Source of the DNA: Phormidesmis sp963789215
Lineage (GTDB): Bacteria; Cyanobacteriota; Cyanobacteriia; Phormidesmidales; Phormidesmidaceae
Assembly (NCBI GenBank): GCA_963789215.1
Contig: CAWBJY010000011.1
Span: 868,001-932,000, forward strand
Length of the DNA stretch: 64,000 nt
Direction of reading: 5' to 3'
The translations under genes and the position numbers were made by a program. Below, one piece after another: positions 51,931 through 61,670 of this stretch (its first letter is position 1; the number at the start of each line of letters is the position of its first letter). Under the pieces are notes generated by a model. It saw nothing but the letters and a program-made list of their open reading frames with translations, was not told the origin of the DNA and made no database searches.

Positions 51931-54408
51931 CTAGCGGCTAGTTTCAGTAATAACAGCCTGAGGGTCGATCGCGGACTGAAACTGAGCGATCGCGGTGGCC
52001 TCTGCGGGATCCTTGCCGGTGGGCGCAGATGGCGGAGCGTTTTCTACTAGGGTATAGACATCCGTAATGCTCCGCCTGCCGCGCAGATTGACAGATTTAA
52101 ACAGCTCGACCGGGAATTGAGCCTGCGTATATTGGCAGGTATCGGCGCTAATTAGCATATGGAAAGGGGCAGACTTGGGCAGTTTTTTGGTCATGCTTTC
52201 TAGTCTGGCTGCGATGTTAACGCTATCGCCAAAAACAGAGTAGCTAAGCCGGTGGCGACTGCCGACGGTGCCGCCAATCAGAGAGCCGGTGTGAATGCCA
52301 ATGCCAAATTCGATAGTGGGCAAATTTTGACGAGCCAGATGGAGATTTAGCGCCTTTAGCCGGTCGTGCATTTCGAGCGCAGCCGTTAGAGCAGCGATCG
52401 CATCTGCTTGAATCTCAGCGACGCTGCTGCGAGGAAGCGGCGCACCAAACACGGCCATAATGGCATCGCCAATATATTTATCCACCATGCCACCATGATC
52501 CATAATGCAGTCGGTCATCGTTTCAAAATACTGATTTAGCCAGGGCAATAGCTGCTGAGAAGGCAGCGTTTCGGCAATGCCGCTAAAGCCGCGAATATCC
52601 ATAAACAAAACCGTTGCCGTCAGCGTTTGGGCCGCGAGTTCTCCCCGGTGCAAAATAGCGTCTTTATGCTGCCAAATGAGATCCGCCGTGCCTGGCGAAA
52701 CGCTCATAGAAAAGATGTCCATGAGCTGCTGCTTTTCCTGCTGTTCGTGCAGTTGAATTACCAGTCCGGCTAGGGCGACCGTACCCAAAGGCGCCGCAAC
52801 CGGCAGCCACCAGCCCAACAGAAAGCTCCCGTAGGCAAAGCTGCCCCAGGCCACCGGGAAGCACAACAAAACAGAGAGCCGCCGATAGACACCCTGCCGC
52901 TGCAGCAGCTGAGCGCTAGCAATCGCTAAAACGACCAGCAGCAGCGTTCTTTGCCACTTAGGTGGGCGCTTAAGAAAGGATTTATTGAGTAAGTTGTCGA
53001 TAGTCGCCGCGTGAAGATAAACGCCGCCAGTCGGCAGACGAGACTGAAAAGGCGTTCTGAGCGTGTCAATACCAGGAGCGGTAGCACCAATCAAAACAAT
53101 TTTGTTCTGGAAGCGGCTATTGTCTATGCGGCCTTTGAGCACATCTACATAGGAGTAAGTTTGTAGATAGCCAGCTTGAGGCTTTTTAGATGGGTTCTGA
53201 GCGGCTATTTTACGAGTCGTGCTAGGCTCTCTCGGCGATGGGTCAATCTCTCCAGGCCAGCGAATCCACAGCGTTTTATCATCTGGAATACGATCTGAAA
53301 GCCGCTCTACTAGGCCAGCGCCAAACTTAAAAGACTGGCTAGAAGTGATCCGGCTAAACGGGGGCGGGGGCAGCGGCGGCGTGGCAGCCGAATTATCCTG
53401 ATTCAATGAGTTCGTTTTTGCGCTCGAAGCATCGGCGGGGTGAGACAGTCCATAATTGCCGAGGCTAAAAGCAGACGGAGAGTGACTTCTTGAACCGCTG
53501 TACGCTTTATAGGTGGAGAGCTTGCTAGCGGGCGAGCGAAAAGAACTCGCGGACTCATCTGAACCGATAGCTGAACTCATAGAGCCTAAAGGATGCGCTT
53601 CGTTGCGATTAAATCTCGTCCACCGGTCGAACAGGTTCGAACTAGTCGGCTTGCGTTGAGGAACCCACGAACCGGCGGTAGCCGAAGCGCCTACGGTAGC
53701 TTGAGTCGTACTAGCCATGGTTTCTACATAAACCTGAAGGGCCGCAACGCTTAAAGACGGGTTAGCGCTACTGTAAAGCTGAATACGACGACTAATACCA
53801 TCTATATCGGGCTGGTTACCGATATCTCCCGACAAAAAGAACCCGGCAGCTGGGCCTGCAACAGTAGGCGTTACCGCAATCGGCGTATTGACATCATCGG
53901 CGACCGCGAGAACAACATTGGCGCTGTCGATAATCGCCTTGGCTAGCCCGCTGTCTCCTTCAGTCGCATCGGCAAAGAGAACGTCGAAGGTGACGACGGC
54001 GGGCTGCGTACTTTGGAGCTGCTCTAATAGCTCAGTATGGGTTTGCCAGGGCCAGGGAAACCGGCCTAGTTCTGCGGTGCTAGCCTCGTCGATCGCAATG
54101 ACCACAATGCGATCGTCCCAATCGGGGGCGCTCACTAGCGATCGCCGCGTTTGGTGAAGCAGGTTGTAGCTTTGAAGCTCTAGCATTTGCCAGCCGCCGA
54201 GAATCGAGAGTCCGGCAGACAGCGCGGCAACGGCCAGTCCAGACCAAAGGCTAAATCTGCGGCTGCTAGCGCTAATGGTCGCGGGCTGCGATCGCAGAGG
54301 CTCAAGCGCGCGGCGACGGTGAGGTGGACGTCGTGCAAAGATCTGTATCCACAGGTTCAAGCAAGAGCGCTTTAGCCAGTCAATGGGTCGTCTTCTATCT
54401 GGAAGCAT
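51931..54408 (-). CDS. CHASE2-domain adenylate/guanylate cyclase
   Basis: An 825-residue receptor. An N-terminal membrane segment (WSGLAVAALSAGLSILGGW) leads into an extracytoplasmic CHASE2 sensor (about 85-460) with a low-complexity Ser-rich insertion (about 240-350). Three further membrane segments (about 475-550) then lead to a class III cyclase domain. Metal-binding Asp in FMDIRGFSG and DKYIGDAIMAVFG, plus HTGSLIGGTVGS and FGDSVNIAARLES, indicate an active cyclase; ATP versus GTP choice was not determined. The sensor ligand is unknown. It abuts the PBP gene tail-to-tail with no spacer. Confidence 0.92.
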   Translation of the reverse strand: MLPDRRRPIDWLKRSCLNLWIQIFARRPPHRRRALEPLRSQPATISASSRRFSLWSGLAVAALSAGLSILGGWQMLELQSYNLLHQTRRSLVSAPDWDDRIVVIAIDEASTAELGRFPWPWQTHTELLEQLQSTQPAVVTFDVLFADATEGDSGLAKAIIDSANVVLAVADDVNTPIAVTPTVAGPAAGFFLSGDIGNQPDIDGISRRIQLYSSANPSLSVAALQVYVETMASTTQATVGASATAGSWVPQRKPTSSNLFDRWTRFNRNEAHPLGSMSSAIGSDESASSFRSPASKLSTYKAYSGSRSHSPSAFSLGNYGLSHPADASSAKTNSLNQDNSAATPPLPPPPFSRITSSQSFKFGAGLVERLSDRIPDDKTLWIRWPGEIDPSPREPSTTRKIAAQNPSKKPQAGYLQTYSYVDVLKGRIDNSRFQNKIVLIGATAPGIDTLRTPFQSRLPTGGVYLHAATIDNLLNKSFLKRPPKWQRTLLLVVLAIASAQLLQRQGVYRRLSVLLCFPVAWGSFAYGSFLLGWWLPVAAPLGTVALAGLVIQLHEQQEKQQLMDIFSMSVSPGTADLIWQHKDAILHRGELAAQTLTATVLFMDIRGFSGIAETLPSQQLLPWLNQYFETMTDCIMDHGGMVDKYIGDAIMAVFGAPLPRSSVAEIQADAIAALTAALEMHDRLKALNLHLARQNLPTIEFGIGIHTGSLIGGTVGSRHRLSYSVFGDSVNIAARLESMTKKLPKSAPFHMLISADTCQYTQAQFPVELFKSVNLRGRRSITDVYTLVENAPPSAPTGKDPAEATAIAQFQSAIDPQAVITETSR

Positions 54409-54947
54409 CCTTTCGCCATCGTCAAAGATTGAGTGTCACTAGTAGCTAGGAGCCGACCCATCGAAAATGGGCTGAAACGGCTCGATAGTTAAAGCGGGTT
54501 TATCAGGAAGTAGCTGTAGCGCCTTCTGCTGTAGTGCCTTTTGAGATGCGCTTCTAATTGAAACAAGTCCGATTTAAAAAGTCCGATTTAAACAAGCAAG
54601 CCCGCGCATCAGTCTTCTTGCTGACGGTTGAAACCTGCCTCAGTATTAAGAGCGGTTTGCGGGTAACAGACGCATAAAAGCTACTTAGCAAGGGTCGTAA
54701 AAAAGCAGCTAAGTAACTAAAACAAGGAACCCCGCTTTAAAAGCGCTTATGGTGACTTTCTAAATTTAGCGGCGTGATCTAGGGCTTACAACGGTAGTGA
54801 TTGACGACTGAGTGCATTAACCGTCACATACTTTTTTTCATTACGGATACGGACTCGGTAAAGGTTCTATTCATTCTACGTAGATAGGGTGAAAATTAAG
54901 TATATGCACGTAAGCCGTATGGCCTAGATGCCATAGCGATTGTACCG
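54409..54947. other. 540-bp spacer between the cyclase gene and nurA
   Basis: Nothing coding was found. AAGTCCGATTTAAA occurs twice in tandem (about 54567-54596). Imperfect short repeats occur around 54720-54760 (CCGCTTTAAAAGCGCTT). Both flanking genes are on the minus strand, so the region holds the cyclase promoter and the 3' end of nurA. No known RNA class recognised. Confidence 0.35.
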
Positions 54948-56135
54948 TCATCTACGTCTAGCTTTGCTCATCATTTTCTGAGAGAGGCGTAGCTGAAGGT
55001 TTTCCTGCGCGGCCCAGTCTTGCAAGATGCGATAAAAAATTTGGCGATCGCGACTTTGCAAAACAGCAGTTTGGTCAGCGGTCTCAATGGCGTAAGGATA
55101 GCCGTTGCCAACGATCACCTCAGCGCGAACCTGATTGATTACAGTTTCAGCGCGGCCCGTATCCCAAAGCCACTTAGGCAGTTCAAGGCGAGCGGGATAA
55201 TTAGCGTTGGTCTTTAGGTACGTAAACGCGACCTGATCGGATTGGTTGCCATATTCGGCGAGAATGCCGCCGCGATCGCAAATCATCAGCGGGGTGCGAT
55301 CGCCCCAATCCATCAGCCCACTCATCAGCTTGGCATCGTAAACCGTGCGCGTTGTATCCAACCCCTGCGTCATTCGTAGCAGCGTCGTAATGTCGTTCGA
55401 CTCAGCCGTATCGACATAGCCCACGAGCGGCACCTCGTACTTTTTACTAGCTCGTAGCAGCCCGATTACCTGCTGCACGTAAGGCACGCGCAAATTGTCA
55501 TCGAGCATAGAAGCAAACGTCAGCACTAGCGAACCGTCAAAAAACACCAGGCACTTTTCAGGATCTCGGCCCTCTGCCAAAGCCCGATCTTTTGCAGTCT
55601 TTATATAATCAGTCAGCCTCTGCACTTCCATCGAAAAGCGGCGCATGTTAATCCATCTGTCCATCGGCTGCGATCTATCAGCCACCAAATCCTTGGGTGT
55701 CATCACATCGAGCAAAATGTCTTTCTCATAGCGCCCCTCATTGCAGTGATGATTTTCAAACCAGCCAATTTGCACCAGCGCAATCGGAATCGAAAAGTCT
55801 TTTTGCGGAAAAACCTGAGAGCCATCCACCGCAAACGTCGTCACATTCGCCAGGTGGTCGTTTACCCACTGAAGGCTTTGCTCGCGGTTGTCCCAGGCAA
55901 GATTGCTGCGAATAATCCCCTTACTTTGAGAACTGATAGGCTCTAACGGCCTAGCGCCAATGTCGCCTGATTGAGCGATCGCCCAGTTCTCTCTAGCCGC
56001 CTGCTTCAGATTTACCCAGCGATTCCAAGCCGCCTGATACTGTGTTAAGTAGCTCGAAGTGCTCTCATTAAAGCTGGCAAAATCGGCTCGTTTTTGGTTG
56101 AGTACCCATTGAATCTGAGAAGGTTTAATCGCCAT
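54948..56135 (-). CDS. nurA: NurA-domain nuclease
   Basis: A 395-residue protein with a NurA domain: the first acidic motif FAVDGSQVFPQKDF, then LVFFDGSLVLTFASML, VGYVDTAESNDI and MICDRGGIL, and C-terminal DRQIFYRILQDWAAQENLQ. In archaea NurA works with the HerA ATPase in DNA-end resection. No HerA-like gene is present in this window, so its partner is elsewhere or absent. Cyanobacterial NurA proteins are widespread but poorly studied. It is divergent from the KaiC-like gene by 145 bp. Confidence 0.85.
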   Translation of the reverse strand: MAIKPSQIQWVLNQKRADFASFNESTSSYLTQYQAAWNRWVNLKQAARENWAIAQSGDIGARPLEPISSQSKGIIRSNLAWDNREQSLQWVNDHLANVTTFAVDGSQVFPQKDFSIPIALVQIGWFENHHCNEGRYEKDILLDVMTPKDLVADRSQPMDRWINMRRFSMEVQRLTDYIKTAKDRALAEGRDPEKCLVFFDGSLVLTFASMLDDNLRVPYVQQVIGLLRASKKYEVPLVGYVDTAESNDITTLLRMTQGLDTTRTVYDAKLMSGLMDWGDRTPLMICDRGGILAEYGNQSDQVAFTYLKTNANYPARLELPKWLWDTGRAETVINQVRAEVIVGNGYPYAIETADQTAVLQSRDRQIFYRILQDWAAQENLQLRLSQKMMSKARRR

Positions 56136-56280
56136 CAGCCGCGCCAGGGTTAGGTTAGAGGAACAACCGTACTATATACGATGTTACAACTGTACTGACG
56201 GTCATCCGTAACCGGTAGTAGAGTCCTTCTATGCAAAAATATTGAGACTGTATTCGTCGAACGTAAAGGTGTGTAATTTA

Positions 56281-57810
56281 ATGATTGGCAGCAACAGCCC
56301 TTTTCCTCGAGACTCTACCGGAATTGACACCCTCGATGAGATTTTGCGCGGCGGTTTGCCAAAAGGAGAGATGTATGTTGTTAACGGCGCGCCAGGGACG
56401 GGCAAGACCACGCTGGCCCTGCACTTTTTGTGCGCAGGCGCTGCCAAAAAAGAGAAAGTGCTTTGCCTAGCGCTGTCTCAGCGAGTGCAGAGCCTAGAAG
56501 AATCGGCAAAGTCGGTAGCGCTCGATACCTCTGGCATTACCTTTCGAGATTTGAGTACGGTTGACTCACTGCGGGCGCTTTCTGAGCAGCAGACTATTTT
56601 TGATACCTCCGAGATTGAGCTAGCAGACACGCTAGCGGCCATCATCGAAATGTTGGAAGCAGAGCAGCCAGATCGCGTCGTCTTTGATGGCATTGCCTAT
56701 TTGAGACTGCTGGCGAACGATCGGCTGATTTATCGGCAGCAGGTGTTTAAGCTGCGCGACTATATTGCGCCGCGCGAGATTACGCTCATGCTGACAGATA
56801 CGCAGGAATTAGCGCCAGGCGACAACGAACTCAATGCCATGGCGCACGGCGTGATCGATCTGTCGATGAATACAACCTTGCACGGCAGCGATCATCGGTA
56901 TCTACGAGTGGCCAAGATGCGAGGCAGCGGATTTGAACCCGGCAAGCACGATATGGAGATTAGCGATCGCGGGGTGCGCGTCTACCGATCCCATCGCGAT
57001 ACTTCAGTAGAAGCCGTTTCGGCTGAGACCTTAGCTAAAGGCGCTATCGGAAAAGCGGCTCAGATTATTTCTAGCGGGTTGCCCTCACTCGATAAATTAG
57101 TCGGCGGCGGATTACAAACAGGGACGACCTGCCTGTTTATTGGGCCATCGGGAACGGGGAAAACCTCTATGACGACTTTGTTCGCCCATAGCTTCGCGCA
57201 GCAGGGCGGGAAGGTGAGCATTTTCTTGTTCGATGAGCTAGCCGAGACCTTCGAGCTGCGCTCTAGAGGGCTAGGCATGGACGTCACAAAATTGGTGAAG
57301 CAAGACCAAATTCGCCTGCGCGAGCTAAGCTTTGGCGATGTTACACCGGGTAAGTTTGCCAGCCTCGTTGACCGCGACGTAGACGACTGGGGCGCGGGCA
57401 TTGTAATTATCGACACGCTGACCGGTTATCTGAACTCTATGCCGACCAACGCGCGGTTAATCTCTCAAATGCACGAGCTGATGATGAGTCTCAATCGGCG
57501 AGGCGTACTGACTTTTTTGGTGGTGGCTCAGCACGGTGTGATTGGGCCGTCGTTAGAAGAAACCGTAGACATTAGCTATCTAGCTGATACGGTGCTGCTG
57601 CTGCGTCACTTTGAAGCCAAAGGAGCCATTCGTCAGGCGGTAAGCGTGTACAAAAAGCGCTATGGCGCTCACGAAAAGCAGATTCGAGAGGTGCGGCTGC
57701 GCCCGGGCAGTATTCAAATTGGCGAGTCGCTCAGCCAGTTCTCTGGTATTTTGTCTGGAACGCCGCAGTACACCGGAGAGGGCAAGGATTTGCTAAGAGA
57801 CGATGAATAG
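56281..57810 (+). CDS. KaiC-like double RecA-domain ATPase (RAD55/KaiC family)
   Basis: 509 residues with two KaiC-type domains. Domain 1 (1-245): RDSTGIDTLDEILRGGLPKGEMYVVNGAPGTGKTTLALHF and DGIAYLRLL. Domain 2 (about 255-509): SSGLPSLDKLVGGGLQTGTTCLFIGPSGTGKTSMTT and IVIIDTLTGYLN. At the position of KaiC's catalytic Glu pair, domain 1 has SQ (CLALSQRVQS) and domain 2 has DE (FLFDELAETF). It is therefore a KaiC paralogue, not the clock KaiC; kaiA and kaiB are absent nearby. The start is ATG 56281; the upstream TTG at 56242 is less likely. The stop overlaps the histidine kinase start by 8 bp. Confidence 0.85.
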   Translation: MIGSNSPFPRDSTGIDTLDEILRGGLPKGEMYVVNGAPGTGKTTLALHFLCAGAAKKEKVLCLALSQRVQSLEESAKSVALDTSGITFRDLSTVDSLRALSEQQTIFDTSEIELADTLAAIIEMLEAEQPDRVVFDGIAYLRLLANDRLIYRQQVFKLRDYIAPREITLMLTDTQELAPGDNELNAMAHGVIDLSMNTTLHGSDHRYLRVAKMRGSGFEPGKHDMEISDRGVRVYRSHRDTSVEAVSAETLAKGAIGKAAQIISSGLPSLDKLVGGGLQTGTTCLFIGPSGTGKTSMTTLFAHSFAQQGGKVSIFLFDELAETFELRSRGLGMDVTKLVKQDQIRLRELSFGDVTPGKFASLVDRDVDDWGAGIVIIDTLTGYLNSMPTNARLISQMHELMMSLNRRGVLTFLVVAQHGVIGPSLEETVDISYLADTVLLLRHFEAKGAIRQAVSVYKKRYGAHEKQIREVRLRPGSIQIGESLSQFSGILSGTPQYTGEGKDLLRDDE

Positions 57811-59011
57811 CAATACCGTTCCTGCTGGCGATCGCCTTTCAAATCGCAGCGTCTCAAATCGCAGCGTCTCAAATCGTAGCGTCTATGGACATATCGTGCT
57901 GGCGACCCGCCCAGGCCGAAATGCAACGGTGCTGCGAGAGGTGCTAGAGGTGGAGTCGAGAGTATGCCTGTATGCATCCAAAGTAGAGGCCGTATCGGAA
58001 GCGATTGAGAACAATGCGGCGCTAGTGGTGATGACTGAGGAAATACTGGCCAACCAGACGATGGCCGAACATCTCGGTGAATGCTTGGATAACCAGCCCA
58101 GCTGGTCGGATATTCCCGTCATTATTTTGATGCACGAATGTCGGCGCTTCTCGGCCTGCCTAGAACTAATTAACCAGACGGCGCATCATCGCAGCGTTTT
58201 ACTGTTAGAGCTGCCGCTTAAGCGCCGGGTGCTAACGGCCATGGTGCGCTCCTGCTTGCAAAACCGGCAGCGGCAATACGAGCTGCGCGATACGCTCTAC
58301 CAGCTGCAGGAGAGCAACCGAACGTTAGAGAGCTTTAGCTATACGGCGGCGCATGAGCTGCGAAATCCCTTGGGCGTAATGACGAGCAGCTTCGATTTGC
58401 TAGCGCGAATGAAGCTAGAGGCCAAGCAGCAAAAGCTTGTGGACATGGGCCAGCGGACAGCGAGAAGCATGAATCAGATGCTGGGGGCGCTGCTAGATTA
58501 TGGAAAAATGCGATCGCAAGACGTAGAGTCCTTTAAACCGGTTGATATGAACGCGGTCTTAAAAGAATCAGTCTCAAACTTCCAGCAGCTAATTCAAACT
58601 CGAAACGCCGAAGTGATCTGGTCGCCGTTGCCCGCTGTACAAGGCGCTCGCCAGCTTTTAGTGCAGCTAATGAGCAATCTGGTCAAAAACGCCATCGTGC
58701 ACAACGAGGCCGCTTCGCCAAAAGTAACCATTTCCGCAGAGCCGCGGCCCGCGACCGGTTTGCGAGCAGCTAGATGGCTATTTTTAGTAAGCGATAACGG
58801 CCCAGGGGTGGTGCCAGAGGCCCAAGAAGAGATATTTGCCATGTTTAACCGGGCCGGAAGAAGCCGAGCTGAGGGCAGCGGCATTGGGCTAGCGCTGTGT
58901 CGGCGAGTGGTAGAACAACACCAAGGCGAGATTGGCATACGTTCGGTAGTCGGCGAAGGCAGTACGTTTTACTTCGATTTGGAAAGCGTAAAAGAAGATG
59001 ATGCGCAGTGA
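57803..59011 (+). CDS. Sensor histidine kinase coupled to the KaiC-like ATPase
   Basis: A 402-residue cytosolic kinase. N-terminal region of about 130 residues looks receiver-like (VLATRPGRNATVLREVLE, NNAALVVMTEEILANQ) but lacks a clear phospho-acceptor Asp pocket. HisKA: SYTAAHELRNPLGVMTSSFDLL (His of the H-box). HATPase: NLVKNAIVHN (N-box), VSDNGPGV and GSGIGLALC. It has no membrane segment. The gene overlaps the KaiC-like gene (8 bp), so the two proteins are probably made together, with the ATPase as a candidate input. No response regulator is in the window. Confidence 0.9.
   Translation: MNSNTVPAGDRLSNRSVSNRSVSNRSVYGHIVLATRPGRNATVLREVLEVESRVCLYASKVEAVSEAIENNAALVVMTEEILANQTMAEHLGECLDNQPSWSDIPVIILMHECRRFSACLELINQTAHHRSVLLLELPLKRRVLTAMVRSCLQNRQRQYELRDTLYQLQESNRTLESFSYTAAHELRNPLGVMTSSFDLLARMKLEAKQQKLVDMGQRTARSMNQMLGALLDYGKMRSQDVESFKPVDMNAVLKESVSNFQQLIQTRNAEVIWSPLPAVQGARQLLVQLMSNLVKNAIVHNEAASPKVTISAEPRPATGLRAARWLFLVSDNGPGVVPEAQEEIFAMFNRAGRSRAEGSGIGLALCRRVVEQHQGEIGIRSVVGEGSTFYFDLESVKEDDAQ
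57840..57884 (+). repeat. In-frame 15-bp triplicate within the histidine kinase N-terminus
   Basis: CAAATCGCAGCGTCT occurs three times (third with one change), encoding SNRSV x3 near residue 13. The repeat is a multiple of three, so copy number changes keep the frame. Confidence 0.75.
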
Positions 59012-59215
59012 GTTGTTGTAGAAATTTAAGATTTTCTTTAGTGCTGTTTTTGTTTTAAACCCATACGATCCGCAGATTTTTGTCAGTCGCCTGATTTTCC
59101 TTTCGGAATGTAAAACAGTGTTGCAATGTATGTAACATTCCAACGCTCCTAAACCCCTAGACAGAGAGCGGTGATACGATTTCTCTAGATTAATTTTTGA
59201 GTGGAGCATAAGCAC

Positions 59216-60439
59216 TTGGTACTTAGAGTCGCAGTTGTAGGCGCAGGCCCAGCCGGTTCTTCCGCCGCTGAAGTCTTGGTTAAAGCAGGTATTGAGACTT
59301 ACCTTTTTGAGCGCAAGCTAGATAATGCAAAGCCCTGCGGCGGTGCGATTCCTCTTTGTATGGTAGAAGAGTTCGATTTGCCCCCCCACATCATCGATCG
59401 TCGCGTTCGCAAGATGAAGATGATTTCGCCGTCTAATGTGGAAGTGAACATTGGCGAAACGCTTGATGACCATGAGTACATCGGCATGTGCCGCCGGGAA
59501 ATACTAGACGGATTTTTGCGCGATAGAGCTGAAAAGCTAGGCGCTAAGCTGATCAACGGCACCGTTCATAAGCTTGAAATTCCGGGCAACGACAAAGACC
59601 CTTACGTGCTGCACTATGCAGATCACTCTAAAGAAGGGCTTCAGGGCGAAGCGAAAATTCTCAAAGTAGATATGGTGATTGGCGCAGATGGTGCCAACTC
59701 GCGGGTGGCTAGAGCCATCGACGCCGGTGACTATAACTATGCGATCGCCTTCCAAGAGCGCATTCGTCTTCCTGAAGACAAAATGGCTTACTACGAAGAA
59801 CTCGCTGAGATGTACGTGGGCGACGATGTTTCCCCCGACTTCTACGCCTGGGTCTTCCCCAAGTACGACCACGTTGCCGTCGGGACTGGCACCATGCGTC
59901 CTAACCAAGCTCGCATCAAAGAACTCCAGCGCGGCATCCGTGCTCGTGCAGCCAAGCGGCTAGAAGGCGGCGAAATCATCAAGGTAGAAGCTCATCCTAT
60001 TCCCGAGCATCCTAGACCTCGCCGAGTTGTAGGCCGCGTTGCCCTCGTTGGCGATGCTGCTGGTACAGTCACCAAGTCTTCGGGCGAAGGCATTTACTTT
60101 GCGGCCAAGTCGGCTCGCATGTGCGCTGAAACCATCGTGAAGTACTCCGAGAACGGAGCCAAAGCGCTGACCGAAGATGAGCTGAAGCTCTACCTCAAGC
60201 AGTGGGACAAGGAATACGGCCTAACTTACAAAGTGCTCGATATCTTGCAGCGCGTGTTCTACCGCAGCGATGCCTCTCGCGAAGCCTTTGTTGAAATGTG
60301 CTCTGACATTGACGTGCAAAAGCTAACCTTTGAGAGCTACCTGTACAAAACTGTTGTACCCGCTAATCCGCTCACGCAGATGAAGATTACGGCGAAAACT
60401 GTCGGTAGCTTGCTAAGAGGCTACGCGCTAGCACCTTAA
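59216..60439 (+). CDS. chlP: Geranylgeranyl reductase ChlP
   Basis: About 407 residues. This FAD-containing reductase converts geranylgeranyl groups to phytyl for chlorophyll a, tocopherol and phylloquinone. Start LRVAVVGAGPAGSSAAEVLVKAG (FAD-binding Rossmann), then ERKLDNAKPCGGAIPLCMVEEFD, DGANSRVARAIDAGDYNYA, and GRVALVGDAAGTVTKSSGEGIYFAAKS. GTG 59201 opens the frame, but TTG 59216 gives the family N-terminus and has GGAG 9 nt before it; that start is preferred. A terminator follows at 60491-60527. Confidence 0.95.
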   Translation: MVLRVAVVGAGPAGSSAAEVLVKAGIETYLFERKLDNAKPCGGAIPLCMVEEFDLPPHIIDRRVRKMKMISPSNVEVNIGETLDDHEYIGMCRREILDGFLRDRAEKLGAKLINGTVHKLEIPGNDKDPYVLHYADHSKEGLQGEAKILKVDMVIGADGANSRVARAIDAGDYNYAIAFQERIRLPEDKMAYYEELAEMYVGDDVSPDFYAWVFPKYDHVAVGTGTMRPNQARIKELQRGIRARAAKRLEGGEIIKVEAHPIPEHPRPRRVVGRVALVGDAAGTVTKSSGEGIYFAAKSARMCAETIVKYSENGAKALTEDELKLYLKQWDKEYGLTYKVLDILQRVFYRSDASREAFVEMCSDIDVQKLTFESYLYKTVVPANPLTQMKITAKTVGSLLRGYALAP

Positions 60440-60490
60440 TCTGGTTTGGTTGGTTCAGTCTGATTTAACTACGTTTATTCTCTTTGTTTT

Positions 60491-60527
60491 GGGGCGCTTT
60501 CCGCTGATGTGGAAGGCGCTTTTTTTA
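60491..60527 (+). terminator. Terminator after chlP
   Basis: GGCGCTTTCC and GGAAGGCGC form a nearly perfect stem (one mismatch) around GCTGATGT, followed by at least seven T. It is a clear intrinsic terminator about 50 bp after the chlP stop. Confidence 0.85.
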
Positions 60528-60634
60528 TTCTGCTTTTTTTCTGCATTGAGCGTAGAAGTGTTTATACGACAGATGCTCTATAGCGGTTGCCCTACAATAA
60601 GAAGAGTAAGAAACAAAGGAATTCAACGGTTAGT

Positions 60635-61540
60635 ATGGCAGATCAGCTAATTCGCGCGACGGCGGCAGACGGCGGTATTCGAGTCGTAGGCGTGACGACC
60701 ACTCGTTTAGTAGAAGTGGCTCGCAAAAGACATGAGCTATCTTACGTCGCAACAGCAGCGCTAGGCCGAGCAATGACAGCCGGTCTACTGCTCGTTTCTA
60801 GTATGAAAGAGCCGCAGTCTCGGGTGAATATTCGCGTGAAGGGCGACGGGCCGCTAGGCGGACTGCTCGTAGACGCAGGTTTAGACGGAACCGTGCGCGG
60901 GTATGTCGAAAAGCCGGAAGTGGAACTGCCGCCGAATGCAGACGGCAAGCTCGATGTCGGCGGCGCAATTGGTACGGATGGCTACTTGTATATCGTGCGC
61001 GATATCGGTCGAGGCTATCCGTATAGCAGCACGACTGAGCTAGTCTCAGGCGAAATTGGCGATGATTTGACGCACTACTTAGCGAATTCGGAGCAGACAC
61101 CTTCGGCCTTGGTTTTGGGCGTGTTTACCGGCGCAGATGGCGTAGAAGCGGCGGGCGGGCTGCTGCTACAGGTGCTGCCAAAAGCGGCTCAAGATGAAGA
61201 GTTAGTTTCGCTCTTGGAGGCTCGGCTAGGGTCTTTGACAGGGTTTACGCCTTTGCTGCGAGCAGGGAAGAGCTTGCCGCAGATTTTTGAGGAGCTAGTG
61301 GGCGATCTTGGGCTGGAGATGCTGCCAGGATCTCAGCTAGTGCAGTTTAGCTGCAAGTGTACGCGCGATCGCATGTTAGGCGCGCTCCGACTGCTAGGAA
61401 TTGATGAGCTAAAAGACATGATTAAAGTAGACGAAGGCGCTGAAGCCGTTTGTCACTTTTGCAATGAGAAGTATCAGGCAAACAGCGAGCAGCTCCAAGA
61501 TTTAATAGACGATCTTGAGCTGCAGGCAAGCCAGGCGTGA
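60635..61540 (+). CDS. hslO: Redox-regulated chaperone Hsp33
   Basis: A 301-residue Hsp33 (HslO). N-terminal domain DQLIRATAADGGIRVVGVTTTRLVEVARKRHELSYVATAALGRAMTAGLLL. The C-terminal zinc site CKC...CHFC (SCKCTRDRM and VCHFCNEKY), which senses oxidation by disulfide formation, is complete. The frame opens at 60587, but ATG 60635 matches the family. It holds unfolding proteins during oxidative stress, fitting the many redox-stress genes in the window. Confidence 0.95.
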   Translation: MADQLIRATAADGGIRVVGVTTTRLVEVARKRHELSYVATAALGRAMTAGLLLVSSMKEPQSRVNIRVKGDGPLGGLLVDAGLDGTVRGYVEKPEVELPPNADGKLDVGGAIGTDGYLYIVRDIGRGYPYSSTTELVSGEIGDDLTHYLANSEQTPSALVLGVFTGADGVEAAGGLLLQVLPKAAQDEELVSLLEARLGSLTGFTPLLRAGKSLPQIFEELVGDLGLEMLPGSQLVQFSCKCTRDRMLGALRLLGIDELKDMIKVDEGAEAVCHFCNEKYQANSEQLQDLIDDLELQASQA

Positions 61541-61670
61541 GTAAGTGCTGCTAGTGTTTTCTCTCTAGTATTTTCTCTCGGCTTTAGCGCTCAAAGAAAA
61601 CGTTAGGCGATAAGTTCATTAGGCAATAGGTTCTCGCTCATAAAATCGCGACAGCTCAAGATGGCGATCG

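Noticed and set aside
56281..57810. Bona fide circadian clock KaiC
   Set aside because: Catalytic Glu pair is altered, the phosphorylation-site region is not recognisable, and kaiA/kaiB are not adjacent.
14054..57884. Short tandem repeats (12-17 bp at 14054, 17518, 44714, 49475, 57840) as possible CRISPR arrays
   Set aside because: Units are contiguous, with no spacers, too short, and no cas genes are present.
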